In this document: positions 31,874 through 40,718 of the stretch, in pieces
How positions within the stretch are numbered: the first letter of the stretch is position 1
Layout of the letters: each line of letters begins with the position of its first letter
IMG/VR virus record: IMGVR_UViG_3300044691_000230
Location: 1 to 63,924 of that record
DNA length: 63,924 nt
Direction: 5' to 3' (one strand)
Source of the DNA: a virus
Program-made: the position numbers and the translations under genes
Notes under the pieces: generated by a model
Told to the model about the DNA's origin: nothing
What the model saw: only the letters and a program-made list of their open reading frames with translations
Databases searched by the model: none

Positions 31874-31894
31874 CGCCCGGCTTTTGGCCGAGCG
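31874..31894 (-). terminator. Leftward terminator after capsid gene
   Basis: Read leftward, CGCTCGGC / GCCGGGCG forms an 8-base stem (one G-U pair) with a 5-base loop, followed by TTTCGCTTTT. It lies 45 bases past the major capsid stop and upstream of the endonuclease gene. The rest of the 31798-31938 gap has an AT-rich patch (about 31829-31851). Confidence 0.6.
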
Positions 31895-31938
31895 CCCCGC
31901 AGTACATGCAAGTTTACTTTTGAGTGGACTAGCGGTGG

Positions 31939-32859
31939 CTAAACGCCGGCTGTCGCGTAAATCTGCCGGGGATCGGTCCAACCACAGCTAAAACGCATGT
32001 ACTGTGCAGCTTTCGCGTTCTTCGAATCGAACTCATTATCCGTATCAAACATAGGCTTATCCCGCCACAGGAACCGCAGCCCGTACGGCGCATCTGTTCT
32101 GATGAACCACGCCGTTGAACTGAGGAAGTAGTGGTTGGTGACGATACCCTTGGGGAACATGCCGGACGCCTTGATGACGTTTACGGCGTTGTTGGCGGTA
32201 TCGTTCTGCAGGACGGAGTTGATGATGCGGTTGGCGTCGAACCACTGGGCGGGGGAGATCGCGAGGCACTGGGGAACCAGGGCGATCTTGTTGCCGCGGT
32301 AGTCGGTGGCCTGCATGATCTGGATGCCGAGGTCTTCGATCGCGGTTTCGGAGAGGTCGGCCGAGGTGGTGAGCTGGTTGGACCAGTTGCCCGCCAGGGA
32401 GGGGTGGGTGGTCGAGATCATCGATTGGCCGTCACCGCCGGTGAAGGACGAATTGAACGCCTGGTTGAAGACGTTGGCGGCGATGATCTCTTCAGTCTGG
32501 CGCCCAGCGTAGGCCAGGGAGGCGGCGCGGCGCTTGGAAACCACTTCGTAGAGGTTGTCGCGAAGTTCCTCGAACGTGACGATGTAGCCGCCGGCGTAGG
32601 CGACGTGCGTATAGCGCGTCACGCTGCCCTGGACTTCGGTGTCGTAGTTGAGGGAGGCGCCCTGGTCCTTCTCGCGCAGAACCGAGAAGCCAGAGATTTC
32701 CACGTCTTCTTCGTACGCCTTGTCCGAGGTCTCGACGTCGAAGAGGTCAGGATATTCCTGCCTGTGCTCGTCGTACTGACGACCCCAGAAGGTTTTTATT
32801 CCGGGCCACAAAGCCTTAGGATGCGCGCCAGTAGTAATAACGCCGCCGACGGTAGCCAT
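31939..32859 (-). CDS. Major capsid protein
   Basis: 306 residues. HK97-fold style coat protein with an N-terminal ALWPGIKTFWGRQYDEHRQE, an E-loop-like region (TRYTHVAYAGGYIVTFEELR), the spine-helix segment RQTEEIIAANVFNQAFNSSF, DGQSMISTTHPSLAG, and a C-terminal FDTDNEFDSKNAKAAQYMRF. The pattern resembles Mu gpT-like coats. Located just downstream (in transcription) of scaffold and decoration genes and followed by a terminator, as expected for a highly expressed coat gene. Confidence 0.85.
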   Translation of the reverse strand: MATVGGVITTGAHPKALWPGIKTFWGRQYDEHRQEYPDLFDVETSDKAYEEDVEISGFSVLREKDQGASLNYDTEVQGSVTRYTHVAYAGGYIVTFEELRDNLYEVVSKRRAASLAYAGRQTEEIIAANVFNQAFNSSFTGGDGQSMISTTHPSLAGNWSNQLTTSADLSETAIEDLGIQIMQATDYRGNKIALVPQCLAISPAQWFDANRIINSVLQNDTANNAVNVIKASGMFPKGIVTNHYFLSSTAWFIRTDAPYGLRFLWRDKPMFDTDNEFDSKNAKAAQYMRFSCGWTDPRQIYATAGV

Positions 32860-32885
32860 GTTCGTATTCTCCTAAAGTCGGGGGC

Positions 32886-33500
32886 TTAGACGCCCGTCGT
32901 CGACCACAGTTGCGGGTTGTTGAGGCGCACGATCCACTTGGCGTAGTTGCCAATAGCGTTGTCAGGGCCACGCACGAGACCCAGCAGCCGCAGCTGATAG
33001 GTGGTGTTGGCGCTGGACGAGACGCTTGAGGACTGCAGTTGCCAGGACGAGAAGCCGGTGACGGTGGAACCGCCGGCCCCGGCTACCATGTTGCCGTTGG
33101 CGAAGCCGCCGGTAGCCGCCGCGATGGCGCCGCCGTTGCTGTCCTCCTGGATCTCGAACAGACAGTTCGGATCGTCGGTAACCAGGATGTAATTGAGGAT
33201 CGACGCCTGACGATAGACCGGCAGATCACGCGTCACCGTGAAGGTAGAGTTGCCGCCGGCCGCTGGGCCGTTGGAGATGCTGAGCATCGATCCAAGGACT
33301 GCGTTGCCGGCGCCCGCTGTGGCGATGCCGACCAGGGGGCAACCAAAGGCGTCAGTTCCGCCGAGGGCCACGACCGGATCGCCAAGGAAGATGTTACCGG
33401 TCTGAGCGGCGGGGACGGCGCAGAGGGTTCCCTGACCCGACCAGGGAGTCCCATTCTGATTGATGGGGCGTAGACCGCTGGGTGCGTTGGCATTCGACAT
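32886..33500 (-). CDS. Capsid decoration or stabilisation protein
   Basis: 204 residues, directly upstream of the coat gene. GLRPINQNGTPWSGQGTLCA, GNIFLGDPVVALGGTDAFG and YRQASILNYILVTDDPNCLF are the familiar pattern of podovirus head-decoration proteins. Ends with an NYAKWIVRLNNPQLWSTTGV segment similar in style to the coat C-terminus. Preceded by a degenerate leftward late element. Confidence 0.72.
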   Translation of the reverse strand: MSNANAPSGLRPINQNGTPWSGQGTLCAVPAAQTGNIFLGDPVVALGGTDAFGCPLVGIATAGAGNAVLGSMLSISNGPAAGGNSTFTVTRDLPVYRQASILNYILVTDDPNCLFEIQEDSNGGAIAAATGGFANGNMVAGAGGSTVTGFSSWQLQSSSVSSSANTTYQLRLLGLVRGPDNAIGNYAKWIVRLNNPQLWSTTGV

Positions 33501-33554
33501 GGCGCGAGGCCCTCAAGGAGTTGCGGGGGACGTTCAGCGGCGAACCGCTTGCCT

Positions 33555-33568
33555 GCAATGTGCCTTGA
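33555..33568 (-). promoter_or_regulatory. Leftward late element, degenerate copy
   Basis: Plus-strand GCAATGTGCCTTGA, sharing GC-n3-GTGCCTT with the three full copies, 55-68 bases upstream of the decoration protein start at 33500. The gap 33501-33605 holds nothing else beyond the ribosome site. Confidence 0.35.
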
Positions 33569-33605
33569 TGCCTGTGCGCCGCCCGGTTGGGCCTAAGGCG
33601 CGGTA

Positions 33606-34304
33606 TCAGCCCTTGGAAACGGAAAGCGGGCCTTCAGTGGACTCGGTGGGGTCGTAGAACTTGCCCTTGTCCGAGCTCTTCATGGTGCCTGGCGCTGCCC
33701 GGAAGGGACCGGCCTTGATGCCGGCGATCTTTTGGGAAGCCGCCTCGTGTCGGGCGTCCATGTCCTCCTGCCAAAACACCAGCGGGAGTTCCATCGCGAA
33801 GGCATACATGGAGCCTTTATCTCGCCCCGTGCCTACGCACCGACTGACCGGGTGTCCCGCCTTGTCTGTGACGAAAGCCCACCCATTCGCCTCTGCCTCT
33901 TGGATCCGACCGGCGACGTCGTTGAACCAGTGCCTGTGATATCCCGGTCTGGCTTGTAGTGCAAGTTTCTGGGAATAGGCCCCCAGAGGCTTGCGGAACG
34001 CCCGGATGCGCTCGATGTCGGCGATCAGCGCAGCGCGGTCTGAAACCGGCTCCGCTGCGGCGTGTTCGGAGAGTTCCACGTCGGCGGAACGGTCGTTGCC
34101 GAGGGGAAGCGCCCCCTCTCTCACCCGGTCTAGGAAGTCGCCGCCCAAGGGGCTGCGGTTCTGGGCCTGTGGCATACGGGGACCGTCGTCGCTGCCGGCG
34201 TAGAACGGGCCTGACGGCGGCTCGGTCGCGCCAGTGCTTGCCGCACGCGGAGGGTTGGCGACGGGACGGCCCGGGGGACGACGTTGGGGGGTCTTCTGGA
34301 CCAT
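33606..34304 (-). CDS. Conserved podovirus protein near scaffold, 232 aa
   Basis: ATG at 34304. Pro-rich disordered N-terminal half; helical IADIERIRAFRKPLGAYSQK; then a conserved core GYHRHWFNDVAGRIQEAEAN, GWAFVTDKAGHPVSRCVGTG and AFAMELPLVFWQEDMDARHE. The core recurs in many podovirus genomes beside the scaffold gene. Role unknown, presumed virion or assembly. Confidence 0.7.
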   Translation of the reverse strand: MVQKTPQRRPPGRPVANPPRAASTGATEPPSGPFYAGSDDGPRMPQAQNRSPLGGDFLDRVREGALPLGNDRSADVELSEHAAAEPVSDRAALIADIERIRAFRKPLGAYSQKLALQARPGYHRHWFNDVAGRIQEAEANGWAFVTDKAGHPVSRCVGTGRDKGSMYAFAMELPLVFWQEDMDARHEAASQKIAGIKAGPFRAAPGTMKSSDKGKFYDPTESTEGPLSVSKG

Positions 34305-34305
34305 C

Positions 34306-35334
34306 TTACTTCTTCCTCTGACGGCGCAGTTCGAGCACATCGACGTGCGGGTCGTCATAGATCGCCATGTGCTCGGCGGCGGTATAGCCGGGGTCCTGGC
34401 GACGGATGCTCTCAAAGGCGCGCTTGACGTCGGCCCGCTCGGCTTCGTCGGGGATGCTGCTGAATGGATCGGAGCGCGCGCCAGGACCTGGGCGAGGGCG
34501 TGCAGCGGGACCTGGAGCGGCGACGGCGGGGACACGCGTGCGAGGACGGGGACGGGGCGCAGGTTCTGGGGGCAATTCCTCCTCCTCTTCGTAGTCCAGA
34601 TCGGTGAGATCGCCAGCGGGGCGCGTCTCGGGATAGGCGGCGTGCATGCGGTTCAAGGCCCGGTCCAGTTGGGCCTGAAGTCCGGCCCCTTCCTTGCGCC
34701 CTTCCGCGTCGATCTCGGCCTGATGCATGGCGATCATCGCCTTGCGCAGGCGCTCGTCGCGGTCGAACCAGGGATTGTCACGGCGGAAGTCGATCACTTC
34801 CTGCGGGGGAGGCGGCGCGCCCTTGGGGGCTGGAGCGCGAGGTTCGGGCGGGGCCTCGACTTCGGCCCGGGTGGTCTCAAGCGCTTTCAACTGCTCTTCG
34901 ACCTGATCATAGGCCACTTCGTCGCCGCTCTGCACCGCCTCACGCTGCTTGGTCTTCAGGTCCGCCACAGCCCGGTCATACCCCCGCTGGTCGGCGCGGC
35001 GGGCGAGGTTCATCGCCGCTTTGAGGGCTTCGGACTGTTCGGCGGAGGTGTTTCGCAGGCTTTCGATTTCCGGTTCCAGGCGGGCGAGCTTCTCGCTCAT
35101 CTTGCGGTTCTGGGCGCGAAGGATCGACCAGTCCGCTTCGCCCCTGGCCAGGAACTCCTCAGCGTTGGACCAGCGACCAGGAGGGCCGCGGTATTCCGCC
35201 AGCGGTCGCCAGCCTTGAGCGCGAGCACGGTCTTCGGCGGAGACTTCTGGCTCTTCAGGGGGAAGTTCAGCGTCCTCGAACTCGCCTCCCAGGTCGTCGA
35301 ACTCTTCGTCAGCGGTGTGCTCAAGATTGGCCAT
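34306..35334 (-). CDS. Scaffolding protein
   Basis: 342 residues, strongly acidic N-terminus, long coiled coils (KMSEKLARLEPEIESLRNTS; YDRAVADLKTKQREAVQSGD) and a Pro/Arg-rich linker, followed by a helical C-terminus. Size, charge and position between portal and coat match podovirus scaffolds. No catalytic motif. Assignment rests on shape and synteny. Confidence 0.75.
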   Translation of the reverse strand: MANLEHTADEEFDDLGGEFEDAELPPEEPEVSAEDRARAQGWRPLAEYRGPPGRWSNAEEFLARGEADWSILRAQNRKMSEKLARLEPEIESLRNTSAEQSEALKAAMNLARRADQRGYDRAVADLKTKQREAVQSGDEVAYDQVEEQLKALETTRAEVEAPPEPRAPAPKGAPPPPQEVIDFRRDNPWFDRDERLRKAMIAMHQAEIDAEGRKEGAGLQAQLDRALNRMHAAYPETRPAGDLTDLDYEEEEELPPEPAPRPRPRTRVPAVAAPGPAARPRPGPGARSDPFSSIPDEAERADVKRAFESIRRQDPGYTAAEHMAIYDDPHVDVLELRRQRKK

Positions 35335-35336
35335 GT

Positions 35337-35789
35337 CTATGCTTCCACCATCTCGGCGCCCGGCAGGATTTTCGCGGCCACGGTGCGGAAGTCCATGACG
35401 CGGAAGAACCCGCCATCAAGCCCGCGACATTTGATGCCGGCGTACTTCTCGAAGTAGATGCGGTCCCCGACTTCCGGCTTGGCGCCATCCCAGTATGTGC
35501 CGTCATCGAACATCCGGAAGGCTTCAGGACCAAGCGCGAAGATGCAGCCGGTAACCGACGCTTCGGTCATCTGCTCGACTTTGGAATCGGTGAGGAGGAT
35601 GCCCCCAGAGGAGGCGACGGCGCATTCGTCCACCAGGACCAGGACGTTCTTGCCATAGACTTCCAGGCCGGAAGTGTTTTGGCCGTCATACGTGGCGACC
35701 ACGTAGGAGGCGCTCATGCCCTGGATCAGACGTGGCGCAAGCTTGCTCGCTTCCACTTGGTCGTTCGCGCCAAGCGCGGGGTGTTCCAT
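35337..35789 (-). CDS. GroES-like co-chaperonin
   Basis: 150 residues from the ATG at 35789 (AAAAGG just upstream). GKNVLVLVDECAVASSGGIL matches the GroES N-terminal strand and mobile-loop region, and KPEVGDRIYFEKYAGIKCRG, FFRVMDFRTVAAKIL match the GroES end (VVFSKYGGTE... DVLAVI). Like T4 gp31 it may replace host GroES in GroEL-dependent folding of the coat. Placement between portal and scaffold/coat genes supports that. Longer than GroES (97 residues), with an extra N-terminal segment. Confidence 0.78.
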   Translation of the reverse strand: MEHPALGANDQVEASKLAPRLIQGMSASYVVATYDGQNTSGLEVYGKNVLVLVDECAVASSGGILLTDSKVEQMTEASVTGCIFALGPEAFRMFDDGTYWDGAKPEVGDRIYFEKYAGIKCRGLDGGFFRVMDFRTVAAKILPGAEMVEA

Positions 35790-35802
35790 GCCTTTTAACG
35801 TC

Positions 35803-36138
35803 CTACCTTGATGCCTCATCGGCCTCTTCTGCGAGACCGTAGAATCCCCGTATGTCCTGATGCGTCAGTCCGTGCAACTGCCGCGCCATCAACAGCTTTC
35901 CCCTGACCACATCGGGGTTGCGGTCTTCGTGGCTGTCGTGGGTCAGGAAAGCGCCCGCTTCCAAGAGGTCCGCCGCAAGTTCCCGCCATCTGGAAATGAT
36001 GTCTTCCAGATACTGCAGGTAAGCCGCCGTGATCGGGTTGTGGCGCCAGGACTGATAGTCCATTTCGCTCATGGTCATGAGAATCTGGCGCTTGGCTTCG
36101 GCCTCGCTGTCGGGACCGAGGAAGTCAGCAAGGGGCAT
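35803..36138 (-). CDS. Hypothetical portal-adjacent protein, 111 aa
   Basis: Helical throughout, with MDYQSWRHNPITAAYLQYLE, WRELAADLLEAGAFL and MARQLHGLTHQDIRGFYGLA. Such proteins recur just after portal genes in podoviruses. Function unknown. Confidence 0.62.
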   Translation of the reverse strand: MPLADFLGPDSEAEAKRQILMTMSEMDYQSWRHNPITAAYLQYLEDIISRWRELAADLLEAGAFLTHDSHEDRNPDVVRGKLLMARQLHGLTHQDIRGFYGLAEEADEASR

Positions 36139-36141
36139 ACA

Positions 36142-38658
36142 TTATCCGATCGGGAGTGGTGCTTTGGGCGCCGGGGGAAGGCCGAAACCGTCTGACGGGG
36201 CAGGGCTTGGGGCCGGTGTTGGAGGAGCCGCTGGCGGACCTGGGGGCGACACGGGGAACGGTCCTGTCGGTCCAGGGGTCGGCTGACCCGCCTGCGCCGC
36301 CAGTTCCGCACTGCTCTGCGCCTGATCCGCCAGCATCTGCGCATGGGAAAGGGCCGCACGCGTGTTGGTATCATGGAACTTGTGGTCGATCAGGGCGGCG
36401 TTGTTGAGGCTGTTCACCGCCTCGATGTGCAGGCGCAGATAATCCAACTGCGCGGAGATGAATGCTTCCTCCGCCGCACTGGCGTTCTTCCTCGCCAGGG
36501 CGAGGTTGAGGAACGCCTGGGTGCTGTCCTTCTGCTCGGCCGCCCGGGTGCGTCCCAACTCCGCCTGCTTGAGCGCCATCTCCATCTGAATGGCCGCTTG
36601 CTGCGCGGCGGCTGCGGCTGGGGAAGGCGGAACCAGCAGCTCGTCGATGCGGTCGATGCTGGCTGCGTCAAACAGTCGCCGACGGATTTCCATCTGGTCG
36701 ACCATCGGGTCGTCTTTGAAGCCCATCAGAATCTGAGCCCGGCCCAGCTTCTGCATGTCGGTGACCATGGTCGGGTCGGCGATCGGCTCCACCCCGCCGG
36801 CCAATTCGTAGTCGTTCGGCGTGACCTCGCGCCATTCATCGCCCACCCGGTACTTGGCCGTGGCCTTCAGGTACTTTCGGTTCAGGCGGAAGAGCTTGGC
36901 GAGCTCCGACTTCTCGGCCCGGTACACGCGCTTGTGGATGGCGGTGTAGACCTTCATGCCCTGTTCGATCAGAGCCAGGACGGTGGTGGGGGGAGCGTTC
37001 GCAATCGACGCGTCCCCGGTCAGCACGTTCTGGATCGACGCCATCTTTTCGGATGCGGTGATCAGCACGCCCAGAAGCTGGAAGAGCACCGGGGATGGAC
37101 CCTGGAACGGCAGCGGAAACACGCTGTCGCGGATCGATTGGCCCTTGGTGGTCACGCGGGTGTAGCGGCCGACGTTGAACAGCGTCTGACCCGACGGAAT
37201 GCCAAGCTGATCGGAGATGAAGCCGCCGCCGGCGTTCTGCAGATGCCCGGCGTCGAACATCTGGTTGAGCGTGCCGTTGATCGCCTCGTTCAGGGGGCGC
37301 AGGTAGTGGCCAAACCCCATCGGGTATGAGCCGCCGTCCATGTTCGGCAGGAACGGATAGAGCGTGTAGTGGTCCACCGGATCGATGCGCTTGATGTAGT
37401 CGTCATCGTCCTCCGGGGTTTCGATGCAGTCGTCGTCGTAGCGGGCGACGATCCGCACCACCTTGCCCGAGCGCTTGTGCACGGTGATCGTGTAGGGCTC
37501 GCTGTAGCCGTCGTCGTCCAGATCCCATCGCCGATGCTGCTCGAGGAAGAGGTGGGGCGCGTCGGGGTCGTCCATCGACGTCGCGGCCTGGTCTTCGTCG
37601 AAGCCGAACGATTCGCCCTCGTCTCCACCACCTGGTCCGTATTCGATCGGCAGGAAGACGCCATCGCCCTCCTCGTCTTCATCCTCGATCCCGGCCCGTT
37701 CCATCTCCTCGATCTGGTAGGGGTAGAGAAGCACCTTCTCAGTGTGCCGCGGCGCCGCTTCGAAGCTGGGGGCGTGGTAGTTCCAGACCAGATTGGCGAG
37801 GCTGACCATCAGCGAGCGGTTGCGGTCCTCGGAGGGGTCGCGGTAGGTCTTGCGCGCGAAGCCGCCAATGATGGCCATCTGGTTGAGGCCCTGGTCGGTC
37901 TGCGGCTCCCACTCCGGCATTTCCTCGAGCAACTGCCAGGACATGTGCTCGCCGATCAGGTCGGCCCGCTTGCGCTTTTCACCCGGCGCGATCTTCCACA
38001 CCGGCTGCATGGGAGGGCCGCCGAGACCCGGAAGCGCGCCCTGCTGCGGTGAGGGTGGTTGTTGAGGCGTGGGGCCTGGAACCTGTCCAGGGCCGGCCGG
38101 GGGCGATGGCGAGGGCACAGGAACCACCACCGGCGGACCATCCGCCTTGCCGTCGTGGGTGATCGGCGTGCCCTTGTCGGAGCCCCAGACGATGCCCTTC
38201 ACGACGTTGCGGTTCTGCACGATAGCGCCGTAAGCCCGCGCGCCAAACTCCAACGCCGCTTGGCTGATCAGTGGGAAGATCACGGCCGAAGCGCCTGGCC
38301 ATGGGTATTGTTTAGGTTGCGCGTCCTGCGTGGCGAAGCGGAGCGCCTTCTTGGCCTTGGTCACCCAGTCGGCGCGGCTGTTCTCGTCGATCTGGTATTC
38401 GCGCACCACCATCATGCCGATCTCGTCCAGGGTCTGCTGGTCGAGGTAGCGGGCAAGGTTGATGTCTTCGGCCCAGGCGAGGAGTTGAGCCTTCAGGGAC
38501 CCCGCCTTGGGCTTGGCCTTGGGGGTGCGCTCTTCCTGCTGTTCCTCCCGCTCATCGCCCTCGAGGTCGGTCTCGGGTTCAAGGCCGGTGGGGAGATTGG
38601 AGGTTTCGTGGCCAAGCGCGCCCAAGGGCGAATTGGTCGTGCTCTCAATGAATGACAA
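36142..38658 (-). CDS. Portal protein
   Basis: 838 residues from the TTG at 38658 (GGGAG 7 bases upstream); another TTG at 38676 is possible. Portal signatures: YPWPGASAVIFPLISQAALE, GARAYGAIVQNRNVVKG, RADLIGEHMSWQLLEEMPEW, RRWDLDDDGYSEPYTITVHK, YTLYPFLPNMDGGSYPMGFG and LRPLNEAINGTLNQMFDAGH. Pro/Gly-rich insertions occur near residues 190-230 and at the C-terminus, and a long helical barrel-like tail precedes them. The dodecameric portal binds terminase and the gp4-like adaptor. TerL is about 4 kb away, separated by small genes. Confidence 0.88.
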   Translation of the reverse strand: MSFIESTTNSPLGALGHETSNLPTGLEPETDLEGDEREEQQEERTPKAKPKAGSLKAQLLAWAEDINLARYLDQQTLDEIGMMVVREYQIDENSRADWVTKAKKALRFATQDAQPKQYPWPGASAVIFPLISQAALEFGARAYGAIVQNRNVVKGIVWGSDKGTPITHDGKADGPPVVVPVPSPSPPAGPGQVPGPTPQQPPSPQQGALPGLGGPPMQPVWKIAPGEKRKRADLIGEHMSWQLLEEMPEWEPQTDQGLNQMAIIGGFARKTYRDPSEDRNRSLMVSLANLVWNYHAPSFEAAPRHTEKVLLYPYQIEEMERAGIEDEDEEGDGVFLPIEYGPGGGDEGESFGFDEDQAATSMDDPDAPHLFLEQHRRWDLDDDGYSEPYTITVHKRSGKVVRIVARYDDDCIETPEDDDDYIKRIDPVDHYTLYPFLPNMDGGSYPMGFGHYLRPLNEAINGTLNQMFDAGHLQNAGGGFISDQLGIPSGQTLFNVGRYTRVTTKGQSIRDSVFPLPFQGPSPVLFQLLGVLITASEKMASIQNVLTGDASIANAPPTTVLALIEQGMKVYTAIHKRVYRAEKSELAKLFRLNRKYLKATAKYRVGDEWREVTPNDYELAGGVEPIADPTMVTDMQKLGRAQILMGFKDDPMVDQMEIRRRLFDAASIDRIDELLVPPSPAAAAAQQAAIQMEMALKQAELGRTRAAEQKDSTQAFLNLALARKNASAAEEAFISAQLDYLRLHIEAVNSLNNAALIDHKFHDTNTRAALSHAQMLADQAQSSAELAAQAGQPTPGPTGPFPVSPPGPPAAPPTPAPSPAPSDGFGLPPAPKAPLPIG

Positions 38659-38713
38659 GGCGCAGCTCCCGAGCAACTGCCCTGAGGTACGCTAAGCCGC
38701 CCTAGTCACGCAA

Positions 38714-38902
38714 TCAGTTGAGGTATCGGCCGTGGGGTAGGCCAAAGGGCGCGTAGTTGAACAACAGCGCCAGGCAGAGGATGCCCACAAGGATCAGGAC
38801 AATCATCCGCACCGGTTGCGGCAAGCCCATCTGCCCGACGATGTAAAACGCCAGCCAGACCACGAGGCAGACAACCAGCAGTCCGATGAGAAGTCCGATC
38901 AT
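38714..38902 (-). CDS. Small two-helix membrane protein
   Basis: 62 residues from ATG 38902 (TTG at 38929 possible). Two membrane segments: LLIGLLVVCLVVWLAFYIVG and MIVLILVGILCLALLFNYAP. No ribosome site is obvious for the ATG. It resembles small phage membrane proteins of unknown function. Lies downstream of a terminator and upstream of the portal gene. Confidence 0.6.
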   Translation of the reverse strand: MIGLLIGLLVVCLVVWLAFYIVGQMGLPQPVRMIVLILVGILCLALLFNYAPFGLPHGRYLN

Positions 38903-38940
38903 GCAAGCGCAACGCGTGAACGCGGCCAAGGTTGCTACGC

Positions 38941-38975
38941 AAAACGGCCCGGAGGCTTGGGGCGCTCCGGGCCGT
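38941..38975 (-). terminator. Leftward intrinsic terminator
   Basis: Stem of 11 bases (ACGGCCCGGAG with CTCCGGGCCGT) around a 10-base loop, followed leftward by TTTTGCG. It separates the small-gene cluster from the portal operon. The rest of 38976-39096 shows no gene. Confidence 0.75.
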
Positions 38976-39096
38976 CGGTCTGCACCGCCGCAGACGGGCC
39001 TACTTGCGGGATCACTGCGGAGGTCTTCGGCAACCGCAGATCAGGTCCCCGCGTTCGCACGGGTTAGCTGCACATTGGCGAGGCAAAGCGGAACCG

Positions 39097-39327
39097 TCAA
39101 GTCACCTTCCGCCCGATGTGGTTGCCCTTGATCTGGTCGCTGAAGTACCGCCCCTTCGATTGCGCGCCCATCAGGGATTCAGCGCGCTCAAGGCTCACGT
39201 CATCGTAGGCCCACACGTCGCCCTTGGGGAACTGGACATGCAGCGTGCGCGAGCCCTGGTCGTAGTGCAGGCCACTCAGCGCCGTCGATTCCACCGGCGT
39301 CAGGTCAGGGTGCTTCTTGGCGGTCAT
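39097..39327 (-). CDS. KTSC-domain protein
   Basis: 76 residues, ATG at 39327 with AAAGGAG. LTPVESTALSGLHYDQGSRT, LHVQFPKGDVWAYDDV and SKGRYFSDQIKGNHIG match the KTSC domain, a small beta-rich family found in phage and RNA-associated proteins. Substrate unknown. Confidence 0.8.
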   Translation of the reverse strand: MTAKKHPDLTPVESTALSGLHYDQGSRTLHVQFPKGDVWAYDDVSLERAESLMGAQSKGRYFSDQIKGNHIGRKVT

Positions 39328-39475
39328 TGGTGATCTCCTTTCGACCAAGGTTGTTCCAAGCCTTCAGATCGGCATTCGCGGCCATGTGCTCGCCGTTCAT
39401 GCGCAGAGATGCCCCATGCTGGCCGTAGCACTGGTAGAGGGCGCGGTAGAGGTCTAGGCGCTGGTCGGGGGTCAC
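39305..39475 (-). CDS. Small hypothetical protein, 56 aa
   Basis: GTG start in a GTGA overlap at 39475. Helical: RLDLYRALYQCYGQHGASLR then EHMAANADLKAWNNLG. Overlaps the KTSC gene by 23 bases. Unknown. Confidence 0.5.
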   Translation of the reverse strand: MTPDQRLDLYRALYQCYGQHGASLRMNGEHMAANADLKAWNNLGRKEITNDRQEAP

Positions 39476-39840
39476 GGAAGCCTCCTGACTGAGGGGTGAG
39501 ATGGTCCGTAGTGCCTGAGTATCCACGACTTCACCCGCGTCGGAACATGCGCCTCAAGCAGGCTGATCAAGTCAGCCCCGCCACCCGGACATTGCTCCAG
39601 CGTCCCGTAGATGGTCGCGGCGTTGAGCTGGAGCGAGCATTCGCGAATGAACAGCCGCACGTCCTCGGGACAGTCGTCATAGAACGAGATGTCGCTGCGC
39701 CAGTCGGGATTGCCGCTGAAGATGTTGGCGATGGTCTGCGGATGCACGGGGACAGCACGCGGCGCACGCGTGAGGTAGTTGAGCGCAGGCTTGCCACGGA
39801 GGGCGGCGACGCGGGCGATTTCGTGCTCAAGCGGCGTCAT
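39472..39840 (-). CDS. Hypothetical protein, 122 aa
   Basis: ATG at 39840. Helical start (EHEIARVAALRGKPALNYLT), then FYDDCPEDVRLFIRECSLQL, suggestive of a small helical domain. Overlaps the upstream gene by 14 bases. Family unknown. Confidence 0.5.
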   Translation of the reverse strand: MTPLEHEIARVAALRGKPALNYLTRAPRAVPVHPQTIANIFSGNPDWRSDISFYDDCPEDVRLFIRECSLQLNAATIYGTLEQCPGGGADLISLLEAHVPTRVKSWILRHYGPSHPSVRRLP

Positions 39841-40009
39841 CGGTACACTCCACGATGTACGTCTTGGTGCGGTTCTTGATGCACCGCTCTTCGCGCCTCC
39901 CAAGCATCCACTTGTGTCGGTGGGTCTTGCCACAATGAGGGCATTCGACCACGGCGAAATCCCAAGCAATGGCGCCTTGGTCCCGCTTGGCGTGCAGAAC
40001 ATCAGCCAT
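39827..40009 (-). CDS. Small zinc-binding-like protein, 60 aa
   Basis: ATG at 40009 with GGAAG upstream. VVECPHCGKTHRHKWMLG plus a later YIVEC give a CxxC and a lone Cys; His residues may complete a zinc site. Basic overall. Unknown role. Confidence 0.5.
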   Translation of the reverse strand: MADVLHAKRDQGAIAWDFAVVECPHCGKTHRHKWMLGRREERCIKNRTKTYIVECTDDAA

Positions 40010-40235
40010 CGGCTTCCACCGCATCGAACGTGCGCACCGGCTTCGTCGGCCGCGCTATGGCCTGAGCTAGCGTGATCCGCAGCGCATGCAGATGCTCCCG
40101 CGCCTGCCGTCGGTCGTGGACATCGATGCAGAACCCACGATGTGGCGGGTCACGCTCCTCCACCACCAGCACGAAGCGGGGCGCGAGGATCGTCCAAGGC
40201 TGGACGCGCTTGAGGTACCAGCGGGTGCTAGTCAC
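40002..40235 (-). CDS. Hypothetical protein, 77 aa
   Basis: GTG start at 40235 overlapping the upstream stop. Beta-hairpin (FVLVVEERDPPHRGFCIDVH) followed by a helix (REHLHALRITLAQAIA). Unknown. Confidence 0.5.
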   Translation of the reverse strand: MTSTRWYLKRVQPWTILAPRFVLVVEERDPPHRGFCIDVHDRRQAREHLHALRITLAQAIARPTKPVRTFDAVEADG

Positions 40236-40707
40236 CCTGCTTATCCTTCAGCATGTCGAACTTCATCCCATCAAGGGCGCCGAGAAGTTTGTAGAATCCC
40301 TCGCCAGCACTGACACGATAAACCACGTCGCCGTCCTTATGGACGTAGGCGATGCCAAGAATGGCGATCTTGTCCTGGGTAGCGTCGTTGAGCAGGTCAG
40401 TGACCATGCTGACGATGGATTGGCCTTGGCGCGACGGAAGATCAATGACCACGGTTTCCAAACTCCTAGGGTGGATATTTGACGTGAGAGAGATGCCGTC
40501 ATCAACGCCGATGGCGTCAGGTGGACCGCTTCCAGACGGCAAGCCCGGCGACAGTTGCGACCTCTGAGGCAATTCGCGTCGAGAAGGATCGCATCCTTCG
40601 GCTAGTGCGCGAGAAGCTGGGGCTTCCCTCATCCTAGCCGGGTTGTCGTAGTGGGCCTTTACGCACTGAAGGGCCTCAAGAGCAGCCAACGCTTCGGCTT
40701 CGGACAT
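40228..40707 (-). CDS. Hypothetical protein, 159 aa
   Basis: The N-terminal part is helical and low in conserved features; the C-terminal ~60 residues (SMVTDLLNDATQDKIAILGI, YVHKDGDVVYRVSAGEGFYK) look like a compact alpha/beta unit. The internal ATG before that segment could be an alternative start. Unknown role. Confidence 0.5.
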   Translation of the reverse strand: MSEAEALAALEALQCVKAHYDNPARMREAPASRALAEGCDPSRRELPQRSQLSPGLPSGSGPPDAIGVDDGISLTSNIHPRSLETVVIDLPSRQGQSIVSMVTDLLNDATQDKIAILGIAYVHKDGDVVYRVSAGEGFYKLLGALDGMKFDMLKDKQGD

Positions 40708-40718
40708 AGCGACCTCTG

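Noticed and set aside
36343-37329. Long rightward frame antisense to the portal
   Set aside because: Composition is Arg/His/Gly-rich without domains, typical of a shadow of a high-GC portal gene.
38976-39096. tRNA or structured RNA
   Set aside because: Stem-like G/C tracts are present but no acceptor, anticodon or T-arm arrangement could be laid out.
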